Below, in pieces: positions 45,839 to 55,500 of a DNA stretch of 64,000 nt (positions within the stretch are counted from its first letter, which is position 1; every line of letters starts with the position of its first letter). The position numbers and the translations under genes are program-made. The DNA lies in NCBI RefSeq assembly GCF_001750145.1, contig NZ_CP015732.1, forward strand, positions 2,852,001-2,916,000. The letters are read 5' to 3'. The notes beneath the pieces are model-generated. The model made no database searches. It worked only from the letters and a program-made list of their open reading frames with translations, and was not told where the DNA came from. The DNA comes from Arthrobacter sp. U41 (GTDB lineage: Bacteria > Actinomycetota > Actinomycetes > Actinomycetales > Micrococcaceae).

Positions 45839-45904
45839 GGGTTCCAAGGTTCAAGTCCGACTCCATCAGTTTTCGCAATAGAACACGAACAAGGGACACG
45901 TAAC

Positions 45905-47131
45905 GTGGCAGCTCCGCAGAATTACTTGGCCGTCATCAAGGTCGTCGGCATCGGCGGCGGTGGCGTGAACGCAGTCAACCGCATGATCGAGGTCGGTCTT
46001 CGCGGCGTCGAATTCATCGCCGTCAACACCGACGCACAGGCGCTGTTGATGAGCGATGCCGACGTCAAGCTCGATATCGGGCGTGAGCTGACGCGCGGCC
46101 TGGGTGCCGGTGCGAACCCGGAGGTCGGCCGGCAGGCCGCAGAGGACCACGCCGAGGAAATCGAAGAGGTCATCCGCGGCGCAGACATGGTCTTCGTCAC
46201 CGCCGGCGAAGGCGGCGGCACCGGTACCGGCGGCGCGCCCGTCGTCGCCAGGATCGCCCGCTCGCTCGGCGCGCTGACCATCGGCGTCGTCACCCGCCCC
46301 TTCACCTTCGAGGGCCGCCGCCGCGCCGGCTCCGCCGAGGCCGGCATTGACGCCCTCCGCGACGAGGTCGACACGCTGATCGTCATCCCGAATGACCGGC
46401 TGCTGTCCATCAGCGACCGCAACGTCTCCGTCCTGGACGCGTTCCGCTCCGCCGACCAGGTCCTGCTGTCCGGTGTCCAGGGCATCACCGACCTGATCAC
46501 CACCCCCGGCCTGATCAACCTTGACTTTGCAGACGTCAAGTCCGTCATGCAGGGCGCAGGCTCCGCCCTGATGGGCATCGGCTCGGCACGCGGTGAAGAC
46601 CGCGCCGTCAAGGCGGCCGAGCTCGCCATTGCCTCCCCGCTGCTTGAAGCTTCGATCGACGGCGCCCACGGCGTCCTGCTGTCCATCCAGGGCGGCTCGG
46701 ACCTCGGACTCTTCGAGATCAACGAGGCTGCCCGCCTGGTCCAGGAAGTCGCCCACCCCGAGGCCAACATCATCTTCGGCGCGGTCATCGACGATGCCCT
46801 CGGCGACGAGGCCCGCGTGACGGTCATCGCAGCAGGCTTCGACGACGTCAAGGCCACCTCCCCGTCGATGGACCAGTCCCTTCCGCAGTCGGCACCGCAG
46901 CGTCCGGCGGCCCCGGCAGCAGCCCCCGCCCCGGCCCAGGCTCCGTCCTCGGCCCAGGTCCAGCCGCTGCACGCCACCGTCGGCGCTTCCGGTTACGGCG
47001 GCTGGGGCCAGCAGCGCCCGTCCGCAGTCCCGGCGGACTCCGGCTTCGACGCTGACCTGCCCTCGGTGGTGGAGCCGGACCTGTCCGGCCGCCACTCCGA
47101 CGACCTGGATGTCCCTGACTTCCTCAAGTAG
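45905..47131 (+). CDS. ftsZ: Cell division protein FtsZ
   Basis: Tubulin-like GTPase that forms the Z ring. The 408-residue protein has the GTP signature GGGTGTGG at 103-110, the T7 synergy region [11 protein letters not shown], and a flexible Ala/Pro-rich linker from about 318. The conserved C-terminal tail [10 protein letters not shown] docks SepF and FtsW in actinobacteria. GTG 45905 follows AAGGGACACG. It has its own upstream regulatory region and a strong terminator. Confidence 0.98.
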   Translation: MAAPQNYLAVIKVVGIGGGGVNAVNRMIEVGLRGVEFIAVNTDAQALLMSDADVKLDIGRELTRGLGAGANPEVGRQAAEDHAEEIEEVIRGADMVFVTAGEGGGTGTGGAPVVARIARSLGALTIGVVTRPFTFEGRRRAGSAEAGIDALRDEVDTLIVIPNDRLLSISDRNVSVLDAFRSADQVLLSGVQGITDLITTPGLINLDFADVKSVMQGAGSALMGIGSARGEDRAVKAAELAIASPLLEASIDGAHGVLLSIQGGSDLGLFEINEAARLVQEVAHPEANIIFGAVIDDALGDEARVTVIAAGFDDVKATSPSMDQSLPQSAPQRPAAPAAAPAPAQAPSSAQVQPLHATVGASGYGGWGQQRPSAVPADSGFDADLPSVVEPDLSGRHSDDLDVPDFLK

Positions 47132-47140
47132 ATCCTGAAG

Positions 47141-47178
47141 CACCATGGCACTGCCCGATGGCAGTGCCATGGTGCTTT
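47141..47178 (+). terminator. Terminator of ftsZ
   Basis: Perfect 15-bp stem CACCATGGCACTGCC / GGCAGTGCCATGGTG with loop CGAT, then CTTTCT. A TAGGAT box at 47185 just after it may restart transcription for pgeF. Confidence 0.85.
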
Positions 47179-47230
47179 CTCGTAGGATCGAAGTTCTGCA
47201 ACCAAGTTTGGCAACGATGTGGGGTTTTGA

Positions 47231-48019
47231 GTGTTTTCGTGGCGGACGGAAGTCCGGCCCGGCGTCTGGGTGGCTTTCACCGACGCCGCTGCCGGCAACC
47301 TGGCGCTCCATGTCGGCGACGACCCGGCCGCGGTCCGGCGCCGGCGCGCCCGCCTCGAGGCGGCCCTGGGGCTCGGCGGCCGCAGCTTCCAGTACATGAA
47401 CCAGGTCCATGGCAGCGAAGTCGCCAGCATCGGTGCCGCGGCCGCCCACGGCTCCGGAACCGGCGCCCCGGCCGCCGATGCTCCCACTGCGGGCGCTCCC
47501 ACTGCGGACGCCCCCACTGCGGACGCCATGGTCTCCCTGGGCGAACCGTTGGCGGTGATGGTGGCGGACTGTGTGCCGGTCGTCCTGCTGGGGGAGCGGC
47601 CCGACGGGGAAACCCCGGTCCTCGCCGTGGTCCATGCCGGGCGCCCGGGTGTCGCCTCCGGCGTCGTCCCGGCGGCCGTGGCCCGCATGCTCGAACTGGG
47701 CGCCGCCGGGCTCAGCGCCTGGATTGGCCCGTCCGTCTGCGGAGGGTGCTACGAGGTCCCCGGGGACATGCGCGAGGACGTGGCCGCCCTCGTGCCCGCG
47801 GCCCGGTGCACCACGACCCGGGGCACCCCGGGCCTGGACCTGCCGGCCGCCGTCCGCAGCCAGCTGCGGGACGCGAGTGTCCGGGTCGAATACTCCGGCA
47901 GCTGCACCCTGGAAGACGAACGCCTCTTCTCCTACCGCCGCGACCGGCACACGGGACGATTCGCCGGGCTGGTGTGGACCGGCTCCGCGCCGGCCGGCGG
48001 CGGACTGCCGGATGAATGA
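47231..48019 (+). CDS. pgeF: PgeF/YfiH-family (polyphenol oxidase, laccase-domain) protein
   Basis: Member of the DUF152 family; the E. coli member edits wrong amino acids in peptidoglycan precursors and others act on purine nucleosides. The 262-residue protein keeps the metal and catalytic residues: His in NQVHGSEV, Cys in VADCVPV, His in VVHAGRPG. HAGRPG replaces the common HAGWRG. Residues about 79-98 are four copies of a five-residue repeat (APAAD, APTAG, APTAD, APTAD). GTG 47231 gives MFSWR. It follows ftsZ and overlaps yggS, a standard order in actinobacteria. Confidence 0.88.
   Translation: MFSWRTEVRPGVWVAFTDAAAGNLALHVGDDPAAVRRRRARLEAALGLGGRSFQYMNQVHGSEVASIGAAAAHGSGTGAPAADAPTAGAPTADAPTADAMVSLGEPLAVMVADCVPVVLLGERPDGETPVLAVVHAGRPGVASGVVPAAVARMLELGAAGLSAWIGPSVCGGCYEVPGDMREDVAALVPAARCTTTRGTPGLDLPAAVRSQLRDASVRVEYSGSCTLEDERLFSYRRDRHTGRFAGLVWTGSAPAGGGLPDE
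47465..47524 (+). repeat. 15-bp codon-aligned tandem repeat in pgeF
   Basis: Four units starting at 47465 (degenerate), 47480, 47495 and 47510; the last three are GCTCCCACTGCGGAC with one change each at most. They encode APAAD-APTAG-APTAD-APTAD. Confidence 0.9.
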
Positions 48020-48806
48020 CCAGGTGAATGGCCAAGTGAATGACCAGGTGAATGACCATGTGACGGAGCCGGAGCCCGCAACCGGGCAGGCCGATCCCCG
48101 GCTGGAACAGCTCCGCGGTCGGCTCGCCGCCGTCCGGCGGCGCATCGACGGCGCCGTGGCGGCCGCCGGCCGGCAGGAGCGGCCGCCCCGGCTGATCGTC
48201 GTCACCAAATTCCACCCCGCAGAGGACGTGCGGAGGCTCGCCCTCCTGGGCATCACGGACGTCGGGGAAAACCGTGACCAGGAAGCCGCGGAAAAAGCCG
48301 CCGCGCTGGGCGCGCTGGGGCTCCACTGGCACTTCATCGGCCAGCTCCAGAGCAACAAGGCAAAGTCCGTGGTGAAGTACGCCCATGCCGTACACTCCGT
48401 GGACCGCCTGCAGCTGGCCGGCGCCCTGGCCAAGGCCATGGCGGCCGAGCAGGAACGCACCGGAAGAGCGCCGCTGGAGTGCTTCATCCAGGTCAGCCTC
48501 GACGACGACGCCGGCGGTCGCCGCGGCGGTGCCCTGCCCTCCGACGTCCCGGCGCTGGCCGAGCAGCTGGCCGGCTCGGCGGGACTCCGGCTGGCCGGGG
48601 TGATGGCGGTCGCCCCCTTCGGCAGCGATCCGGCCCCGGCGTTCGAGAAGCTCGCGGCACTGTCCGCGCGCCTGACCGCCGACCATCCCGGCGCCACGGG
48701 CATTTCCGCGGGGATGAGCCAGGACCTGGAACAAGCCATCCGCTTCGGGGCGACACACCTACGCATTGGCTCCGATATTCTCGGTCCGCGTCCGGCGTTG
48801 GGGTAG
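48012..48806 (+). CDS. yggS: PLP homeostasis protein, YggS family
   Basis: A PLP-binding alanine-racemase-fold protein that buffers pyridoxal phosphate. The 264-residue chain has the PLP lysine in LIVVTKFHP and the signatures VGENRDQEA, WHFIGQLQSNK and GMSQDLEQAI. The ending LRIGSDILGPR is also typical. The start is uncertain: ATG 48012 overlaps the pgeF stop, but a 12-bp tandem repeat just inside provides GTG codons at 48024, 48036, 48048 and 48060 in the same frame, and the true family homology begins after it. The first 16 residues (NDQVNGQVNDQVNDHV) are therefore repeat-derived. Confidence 0.9.
   Translation: MNDQVNGQVNDQVNDHVTEPEPATGQADPRLEQLRGRLAAVRRRIDGAVAAAGRQERPPRLIVVTKFHPAEDVRRLALLGITDVGENRDQEAAEKAAALGALGLHWHFIGQLQSNKAKSVVKYAHAVHSVDRLQLAGALAKAMAAEQERTGRAPLECFIQVSLDDDAGGRRGGALPSDVPALAEQLAGSAGLRLAGVMAVAPFGSDPAPAFEKLAALSARLTADHPGATGISAGMSQDLEQAIRFGATHLRIGSDILGPRPALG
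48014..48061 (+). repeat. 12-bp tandem repeat at the pgeF/yggS junction
   Basis: Four units GAATGACCAGGT, GAATGGCCAAGT, GAATGACCAGGT and GAATGACCATGT. They span the pgeF stop and the first codons of yggS. Confidence 0.9.
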
Positions 48807-48893
48807 GTTCAACGTATTGGAAGGTAATGGCGGGGATTCCAAGGCTGCTAAGTCATTGAACGGCCCGCTGACAGACACGATTAGGAGTCGACC

Positions 48894-49424
48894 ATGGCCG
48901 GCGCTCTGCGCAAGACAATGATCTATCTTGGGCTCGCCGATGGCGACGAACACCACGAGTCTGAGCACCACACATCGCACAAGGATGAGGACGATTCCAT
49001 GGAGCATGACCGCGAGGAACGCCGCGCACCGGCGCCCGTCCGCGAGGCCCCCCGGGAAGAGCCCTACGCCGCCGAAGAGGAATATCGCGCACCTGTGACA
49101 CCCATCAAGCGAGCGGCATCGAGCCGTGAAGAGCACACCGGACTCCGCCAGATCACCACGATCCACCCGCGGTCCTACAACGACGCCAAGATCATTGGCG
49201 AAAGCTTCCGGGACGGCATCCCTGTCATCATGAACGTGACGGACATGGGTGAGGCGGATGCGAAGCGACTCGTCGACTTCTCAGCCGGACTGGTCTTCGG
49301 ACTTCGCGGCAGCATCGAGCGAGTGACCAACAAGGTCTTCCTGCTCTCGCCGTCGTACGTTGAAGTCATCGGCGATGACAAGAAGGTCAGCGAGACACAG
49401 GCGGCCTTCTTCAACCAGAGCTAG
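48894..49424 (+). CDS. sepF: Cell division protein SepF
   Basis: Membrane anchor and bundler of FtsZ, essential in actinobacteria that lack FtsA. The 176-residue protein has an N-terminal amphipathic helix ([15 protein letters not shown]) and an acidic, His-rich linker (about 17-80). The C-terminal SepF domain (about 85-170) contains [22 protein letters not shown] and [15 protein letters not shown] 48894 follows TTAGGAG. TAGGTT at 48804-48809 may serve as a -10 box. It binds the FtsZ tail encoded at 47100. Confidence 0.95.
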   Translation: MAGALRKTMIYLGLADGDEHHESEHHTSHKDEDDSMEHDREERRAPAPVREAPREEPYAAEEEYRAPVTPIKRAASSREEHTGLRQITTIHPRSYNDAKIIGESFRDGIPVIMNVTDMGEADAKRLVDFSAGLVFGLRGSIERVTNKVFLLSPSYVEVIGDDKKVSETQAAFFNQS

Positions 49425-49440
49425 TCCACGATTTCGTCAG

Positions 49441-49473
49441 GGATGCCAGGCAGGGACACCCTGTCTGGCATCC
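49441..49473 (+). terminator. Hairpin after sepF
   Basis: 14-bp stem GGATGCCAGGCAGG / CCTGTCTGGCATCC (one G-T-type mismatch) with loop GACAC, 16 nt after the sepF stop. No U-run, so termination may be partial. Confidence 0.6.
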
Positions 49474-49562
49474 GTGCTGAATTATCCGTGTTGAAATAGA
49501 GGCGTAACCATCAAAGAGGACACTGCGGTATCCGGAATGAACATGGAGATATGAGTTAGCTC

Positions 49563-49871
49563 ATGGGAATTGTTTTCGGACTTGTCTATATCGCTTTGCT
49601 GTTGTTCCTGGTTGCCCTCATCATCCGGCTGATCTTCGACTGGGTGCAGATGTTCGCGCGGGACTGGCGGCCGCGCGGCGCGGCGCTCGTCACGGCCCAC
49701 GCTGTGTATTCGGTCACAGACAAGCCCATCAAACTGCTCCGGCGGCTCATTCCGCCGCTGCGGCTTGGCGGAATTTCACTGGACCTCGGCTTCCTGCTCC
49801 TGTTCGTGGCAGTCACCATCGCCATGTCAGTAGCCAGGTTCCTGGTGGTTTCCCAGTCGATCGCGGCGTAG
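49563..49871 (+). CDS. YggT-family membrane protein
   Basis: A 102-residue protein with two hydrophobic regions: VFGLVYIALLLFLVALIIRLIF near the N terminus and LGFLLLFVAVTIAMSVARFLVV near the C terminus. The central loop has the family segment RLIPPLRLGGISLDLG. The role is unknown; YggT proteins lie between sepF and divIVA in many Gram-positive bacteria and have been linked to chromosome or envelope organisation. ATG 49563 is preceded by GGAGAT at a longer than ideal distance. Confidence 0.88.
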   Translation: MGIVFGLVYIALLLFLVALIIRLIFDWVQMFARDWRPRGAALVTAHAVYSVTDKPIKLLRRLIPPLRLGGISLDLGFLLLFVAVTIAMSVARFLVVSQSIAA

Positions 49872-49933
49872 CCGGGCGGCGGACCCGGTCCGCAGCCCGA
49901 AACATTTAGAAACTCCGGTTTGACACTGCGGTG

Positions 49934-49961
49934 TTGAATTAGAGGAACCAGACCATATATA
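49934..49961 (+). promoter_or_regulatory. Probable divIVA promoter
   Basis: TTGAAT (49934-49939), a 16-nt spacer and TATATA (49956-49961) lie about 60 nt before divIVA in an otherwise rare AT-rich patch. A TTGACA at 49920-49925 is an alternative -35 without a matching -10. Confidence 0.5.
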
Positions 49962-50021
49962 GGTACCGTAGTTTTGACGGCCGGAAGGCCTACTGACTAA
50001 CTAGACCAACGAGGTGACCAG

Positions 50022-50708
50022 ATGGCTTTGACGCCAGAAGACGTTGTCAACAAGCGCTTTCAGCCGACCAAGTTCCGCGAAGGCTACGACCAGGATGAAG
50101 TTGATGACTTCCTGGACGAGATCGTCGTGGAACTGCGACGCCTGAACCAGGAGAACGACGAGCTGCGCAAGAAGCTCGCCGAACTGGGCGCCGGCACGCC
50201 TGCCAGCTCCGCCGCCGCGGCTCCCGTGGTGGAAAAGGTTCCGGCACCCGTCAAGGCCGAGAAGGAAGACCGCGCCAAGGCCGATGCCGAGGCCAAGACC
50301 GCCGAAGCCGCCAAGGCTGCTGAAGTTGCCAAGAAGAAGGAAGCCGAGCAGGCAGCTGCCCCGGCACGCGTCGCCTCCACCCCGGCGGCCGAGTCCGCTG
50401 CAGGTCTGCTCGCCATGGCGCAGCAGATGCACGACAAGCACGTCGCCGACGGCGAGCAGCAGCGCGACAAAATCATCGCCGAAGCGCAGATCGAGGCCAG
50501 CAGCCTCGTCAACGACGCCCAGGAAAAGTCCCGCAAGATCCTCGGCGCCCTCGAGCAGCAGCGCTCCGTGCTGGAACGCAAGGTCGAGCAGCTCCGCGGC
50601 TTCGAGCGCGACTACCGTTCACGCCTGAAGGCCTACATCGAAGGCCAGCTGCGTGATCTGGATGCCCGGGGCTCCGTGGCGGCCCCTGAGGTCGAAGCCA
50701 CCAGCTAG
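50022..50708 (+). CDS. divIVA: Polar growth/septum protein DivIVA (Wag31)
   Basis: Coiled-coil scaffold that recognises negative membrane curvature and organises wall synthesis. The 228-residue protein has the DivIVA N-terminal domain with LTPEDVVNKRFQPTKFREGYD and a first coiled coil to about 50. A long Ala/Lys/Glu linker (about 55-125) is followed by a second coiled coil (about 130-215, QQMHDKHVADGEQQRDKII). ATG 50022 follows CGAGGTGACC. In mycobacteria the homologue Wag31 is phosphorylated by PASTA-type kinases; no equivalent site is asserted here. Confidence 0.95.
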   Translation: MALTPEDVVNKRFQPTKFREGYDQDEVDDFLDEIVVELRRLNQENDELRKKLAELGAGTPASSAAAAPVVEKVPAPVKAEKEDRAKADAEAKTAEAAKAAEVAKKKEAEQAAAPARVASTPAAESAAGLLAMAQQMHDKHVADGEQQRDKIIAEAQIEASSLVNDAQEKSRKILGALEQQRSVLERKVEQLRGFERDYRSRLKAYIEGQLRDLDARGSVAAPEVEATS

Positions 50709-50725
50709 CATTAAGCACGTATTCT

Positions 50726-50764
50726 AAAGGCCGGTGGCTGAGGATTCCTCGGCCGCCGGCCTTT
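50726..50764 (+). terminator. Terminator of divIVA
   Basis: 18-bp stem AAAGGCCGGTGGCTGAGG / CCTCGGCCGCCGGCCTTT with two G-T-type mismatches and loop ATT. The right arm ends in TTT. Confidence 0.75.
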
Positions 50765-50846
50765 GCCATTAACCGCAGCTTCTGCCGGCGGCCGTGACCA
50801 AGCACCCAGCCCCCAGTCCCCGCACTGGCCCGTGAACGAAAGCCTT

Positions 50847-51431
50847 ATGACTGACGCACCCTCCCCTGACGCCACGCAGCCCGCTGAGTCCGCCCAGACG
50901 GCGCCCCTGAAGCCGCGGCCGCCGCGGGTCCTGCTGCTCTCCGTGTTCTTCGGCCTGGCGGTGTTCGCCTACGTCTTCGACCAGCTGACCAAACTGTGGG
51001 TCACGGGCAACATGATCGAGGGGGAGAGGATCCCCGTGTTCCCCCCGCTGCTGCACTGGTACTACATTCGAAACTCCGGTGCCGCGTTCTCGATCGGGGA
51101 AAACGTCACCTGGGTGTTCACGATCATCATGACTGCCGTCTCGATCGCCATCCTGCTGCAGCTGCGGAAACTGGGCTCGCTCTGGTGGGCAATGGCGCTC
51201 GGACTGCTGCTCGGCGGTGCGCTGGGCAACCTCACGGACCGGCTGTTCCGCGAGCCCTCTTTCGCCATGGGCCATGTCGTGGACTTCATCCAGCTCCCCA
51301 ATTTCGCGATCTTCAACATCGCAGACTCGGCCGTCGTGTCCTCCGTGGTGATCATCTGCCTGCTCACCCTGCGCGGGATCTCCCTGGACGGCTCGCACCA
51401 AACGAAGGACACCGCAAAACATGACTCCTAA
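50847..51431 (+). CDS. lspA: Signal peptidase II (prolipoprotein)
   Basis: Aspartyl membrane protease that removes lipoprotein signal peptides after lipidation. The protein is 194 residues from ATG 50847 (MTDAPSPD); an in-frame GTG at 50832 adds five residues. There are four membrane helices after a roughly 35-residue Pro-rich start. The family motifs are complete: [30 protein letters not shown] (first catalytic Asp) and FNIADSAVV (second catalytic Asp). The stop overlaps the rluD start by 11 nt. The putative lipoprotein at 27576 would be a substrate. Confidence 0.94.
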   Translation: MTDAPSPDATQPAESAQTAPLKPRPPRVLLLSVFFGLAVFAYVFDQLTKLWVTGNMIEGERIPVFPPLLHWYYIRNSGAAFSIGENVTWVFTIIMTAVSIAILLQLRKLGSLWWAMALGLLLGGALGNLTDRLFREPSFAMGHVVDFIQLPNFAIFNIADSAVVSSVVIICLLTLRGISLDGSHQTKDTAKHDS

Positions 51432-52428
51432 GGACGCCGTGCCTGAGCGCAGGATGCCTGAAGACCTGACGCCCAAAGACCTGACGCCCACGGGCCCTGC
51501 GTCATCGTTCCGCTTTGTGGTCCCGGATGACCTCGCGGGAACCCGCGTGGATGCCGGGCTGGCGAAACTCATGGACATTTCCCGCTCCCAGGCCGCCACG
51601 CTGATCGCCGAAGGCAATGTCACCAGCAAGGACAAAGCGGTCGGAAAGTCGCTCAAGCTTGCCCCCGGCGCCGTGCTCGACGTCGTCGTCCCGGCACGCC
51701 GGGACCCCCTGGAAATCGTGGAGGAAGTTGTGGAAGGCCTGAACATCCTGCTGGACGATGGCGAGTTTGTCGTCATCGACAAACCGGTCGGTGTGGCCGC
51801 GCACCCCTCGCCCGGCTGGGTGGGGCCCACCGTCGTTGGCGCCCTCGCCGGCCTCGGCTACCGGATCACCACCTCCGGCGGGCCGGAGCGTGCGGGCATC
51901 GTCCACCGGCTCGACGTCGGGACCTCCGGGGTGATGGTGGTCGCCAAGACGGAGCGGGCGTACACGGCGCTCAAGCGCGCCTTCAAGGAACGCACCGTGG
52001 ACAAGGTTTACCACGCAGTCGTCCAGGGCCTGCCGGACCCGCTGGCCGGCACGATTGACGCGCCCATCGGCCGCCACCCGGGCCACGACTGGCGCTTCGC
52101 CGTGATCGAGGACGGCCGGGACTCCATCACCCACTACGAGGTCCTCGAGGCGTTCGGGAAAGCCTCGCTGGTGGAAGTGCACCTGGAGACCGGCCGCACC
52201 CACCAGATCCGGGTCCACTTCGCGGCCCTGCGACACCCCTGCGCCGGCGACCTGACCTACGGTGCGGATCCCCGGCTCGCCGCCACCCTGGGGCTCACCC
52301 GGCAGTGGCTGCACGCCCGGCAGCTGTCCTTCGACCACCCCCGGACGGGTGAGCGGGTCACCGTCACCAGCGAGTACCCGCAGGACCTGCGCTACGCGCT
52401 CGAGGTTTTGGAGTCCGGACAGGCCTGA
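51421..52428 (+). CDS. rluD: 23S rRNA pseudouridine synthase, RluD/RluA family
   Basis: A 335-residue pseudouridine synthase with an N-terminal S4 domain (about 40-95, [22 protein letters not shown]) and the catalytic motif [16 protein letters not shown] (nucleophile Asp). [12 protein letters not shown] follows near the C terminus. ATG 51421 lies inside lspA, so translation is coupled. The first 30 residues include a duplicated [10 protein letters not shown] unit from a 15-bp repeat. lspA-rluD is a widespread pair. The exact target uridines are inferred from the RluD type. Confidence 0.93.
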   Translation: MTPKDAVPERRMPEDLTPKDLTPTGPASSFRFVVPDDLAGTRVDAGLAKLMDISRSQAATLIAEGNVTSKDKAVGKSLKLAPGAVLDVVVPARRDPLEIVEEVVEGLNILLDDGEFVVIDKPVGVAAHPSPGWVGPTVVGALAGLGYRITTSGGPERAGIVHRLDVGTSGVMVVAKTERAYTALKRAFKERTVDKVYHAVVQGLPDPLAGTIDAPIGRHPGHDWRFAVIEDGRDSITHYEVLEAFGKASLVEVHLETGRTHQIRVHFAALRHPCAGDLTYGADPRLAATLGLTRQWLHARQLSFDHPRTGERVTVTSEYPQDLRYALEVLESGQA

Positions 52429-52510
52429 GCCGGCTGAGGCGGGACCCGACCGGACCTGTCCAACCGGGTCCCCGGCCGGAGTGCCGCACGGAAAGGTCGG
52501 TGCGCGGCAC

Positions 52511-52516
52511 TAGAAT
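52511..52516 (+). promoter_or_regulatory. -10 box, leaderless start of dnaE
   Basis: TAGAAT ends 6 nt before GTG 52523, so transcription would start at the first base of the coding region. No Shine-Dalgarno sequence is present. Confidence 0.55.
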
Positions 52517-52522
52517 GATTCG

Positions 52523-55500
52523 GTGACTTCCAGCAACGACTCGTTTGTCCATCTCCACAACCACACCGAGTACTCGATGCTGGACGGCGCCGCCCGGCTT
52601 AGTGAACTGTTCGACGAAACCGAGCGGCTCGGCATGCCGGCCCTCGCCACGACCGACCACGGCTACCTGTTCGGCGCCTTTGATTTCTGGAAACGGGCCA
52701 CTGACCAGGGCATCAAGCCGATCATCGGCGTCGAGGCCTATGTCACTCCCGGGACCGCCCGCACGGACAAGACCCGTGTCCGCTGGGGCGAGGAGAACCA
52801 GCGCAAGGACGACATCTCCGGCGGCGGCGCCTACACCCACATGACCCTGCTCAGCTACAACAATGTGGGCATGCGGAACCTGTTCCGTGCCTCCTCGATC
52901 GCCTCCCTGGACTCGGTCTTCGGCAAATGGCCCCGGCTGGACCGCGAGCTGCTGAACACCTACTCCGAAGGGCTGATCGCCACGACCGGCTGCCCGTCCG
53001 GGGAGGTCCAGACCCGGCTCCGGCTCGGCCAGTACCGCGAGGCGGTCGAGGCGGCCGCCGAGTTCCGCGACATCTTCGGCGCCGAAAACTACTTCTGCGA
53101 ACTCATGGACCACGGCCTGGATATCGAGCGGCGCGTCACCGGGGACCTGCTGCGGCTGGCCAAGGAACTGAACCTGCCCCTGGTGGCCACCAATGACCTC
53201 CACTACACGCACGAGCACGACGCGAAGGCGCACGAGGCCCTGCTGGCCATCCAGTCGGGTTCCACCCTGCTGGAGCCGACGTACGACAACGGCGGCTCGC
53301 GCTTCGCCTTCTCCGGCAGCGGGTACTACCTGAAATCCCCGCAGGAAATGCGGGAGCTGTTCCGCGACCACCCCGAGGCATGCGACAACACGCTCCTGAT
53401 CGCCGAGCGCTGCGAGGTTTCGTTCAACACCGGCGCCAACTACATGCCCCGGTTCCCCTGCCCGGAGGGGGAGGACGAAACGTCCTGGCTGGTCAAGGAA
53501 GTCGACAAGGGACTCCGCTACCGCTACCCCCAGGGCATCCCGGACAAGGTCCGCACCCAGGCTGACTACGAGCTCGGCGTCATCACGTCCATGGGTTTCC
53601 CCGGCTACTTCCTGGTGGTGGCCGACTTCATCAACTGGGCCAAGAACAACGGCATCCGGGTCGGTCCCGGACGCGGCTCGGGCGCCGGCTCCATGGTGGC
53701 GTATGCCATGCGCATCACCGACCTCGATCCGCTGCACCACGGGCTGATCTTCGAGCGATTCCTCAACCCGGACCGGGTCTCCATGCCTGACTTCGACGTC
53801 GACTTCGATGACCGGCGCCGCTCCGAGGTCATTGACTACGTCACGCGCAAATACGGTGACGAACGCGTCGCGATGATCGTCACCTACGGCACCATCAAGA
53901 CCAAGCAGGCCCTCAAGGACTCATCACGCGTGCTGGGCTACCCGTTCAGCATGGGCGAACAGCTGACCAAGGCGCTGCCGCCCGCCGTGATGGCCAAGGA
54001 CATCCCGCTGGCCGACATCCAGAACAAGGACTCCAAGCGCTACAGCGAGGCCGCTGACTTCCGCCAGCTGATCGCCACGGACCCGGAAGCCGCCAAGGTG
54101 TTCGAGACGGCGCTCGGCATCGAGGGACTGAAACGCCAGTGGGGTGTCCACGCGGCCGGCGTCATCATGTCCTCCGACCCCATCATTGACGTCATCCCCG
54201 TCATGCGCCGCTTCCAGGACGGCCAGGTCATCACGCAGTTCGACTACCCGACTTCCGAAGGCCTCGGCCTGATCAAGATGGACTTCCTGGGCCTGCGGAA
54301 CCTGACGATCATTTCCGATGCCCTGGAAAACATCAAAATGAACCGCGGCGAGGACCTTGACCTGGAGGCCCTTGCCCTGGACGACGTGGCGTCCTACGAG
54401 CTGCTTGCCCGCGGCGACACCCTCGGCGTGTTCCAGCTCGACGGCGGCCCGATGCGGTCACTGCTGAAGCTGATGAAACCTGACAACTTCGAAGACATTT
54501 CCGCCGTCCTGGCCCTCTACCGGCCCGGACCCATGGGTGCCAACGCGCACACCGACTACGCCCTGCGCAAAAACAAAATCCAGGACGTCATCCCGATCCA
54601 CCCGGAGCTCGAGGAACCGCTCTCCGAGATCCTCGGCGGCACCTACGGCCTGATCGTGTACCAGGAGCAGGTCATGGCCGTGGCGCAGAAGCTCGCCGGC
54701 TACACCTTGGGCCAGGCCGACATCCTGCGCCGCGCGATGGGCAAAAAGAAGAAATCGGAACTGGACAAGCAGTTCGCCGGTTTCTCCCAGGGCATGCAGG
54801 ACAACGGCTACTCGATGGCCGCGGTCAAGACCCTCTGGGACATCCTGCTCCCGTTCTCCGACTACGCCTTCAACAAGGCGCACTCGGCCGCGTACGGCGT
54901 GATCTCCTACTGGACCGCCTACCTCAAGGCGCACTACGCGCCGGAGTACATGGCGGCCCTGCTCACCAGCGTCGGCGACGACAAGGACAAATCGGCGATC
55001 TACCTCAACGAATGCCGGCGGATGGGCATCACCGTGCTCCCTCCGGACGTCAACGAGTCAGCGCTGAACTTCACCCCGGTCGGAACCGATATCCGCTTCG
55101 GCATGGGCGCCATCCGCAACGTCGGCGTCAACGCCGTCGAGGCCATGGTCGCGGCGCGGGAAAAGGAAGGCGCCTACACGTCGTTCAAGGACTACCTGGT
55201 GAAAGTCCCGGCAGTGGTGTGCAACAAGCGCACCATCGAGTCGCTGATCAAGGCCGGCGCCTTCGACTCGCTCAATCACCACCGGCGCGCCCTGGCGATG
55301 ATCCACGAAGAAGCCATCGACTCGGTCATCACCCTCAAGCGCAACGAGGCGATCGGCCAGTTCGACCTTTTCGCCGGTTTCGACGAAGCCGAATCCGAGG
55401 CATCCCTCAGCATCGAAATCCCGGACCTGCCCGAGTGGGAAAAAAAGGACAAACTCTCCTTCGAACGGGACATGCTGGGCCTGTACGTCTCGGACCACCC

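Noticed and set aside
45848..45857. GGTTCAAGTCC, like a tRNA T arm, before ftsZ
   Set aside because: No acceptor, D or anticodon arms can be folded around it.
47465..48061. Tandem repeats as a CRISPR array
   Set aside because: Units are 12-15 bp, directly abutting, without spacers, and lie in coding frames.
45866..48766. A 966-codon open frame on the minus strand opposite ftsZ, pgeF and yggS
   Set aside because: It runs antisense to three unmistakable conserved genes. Such frames arise because high GC at third positions removes stop codons from the opposite strand. The translated product is low-complexity and resembles no family.
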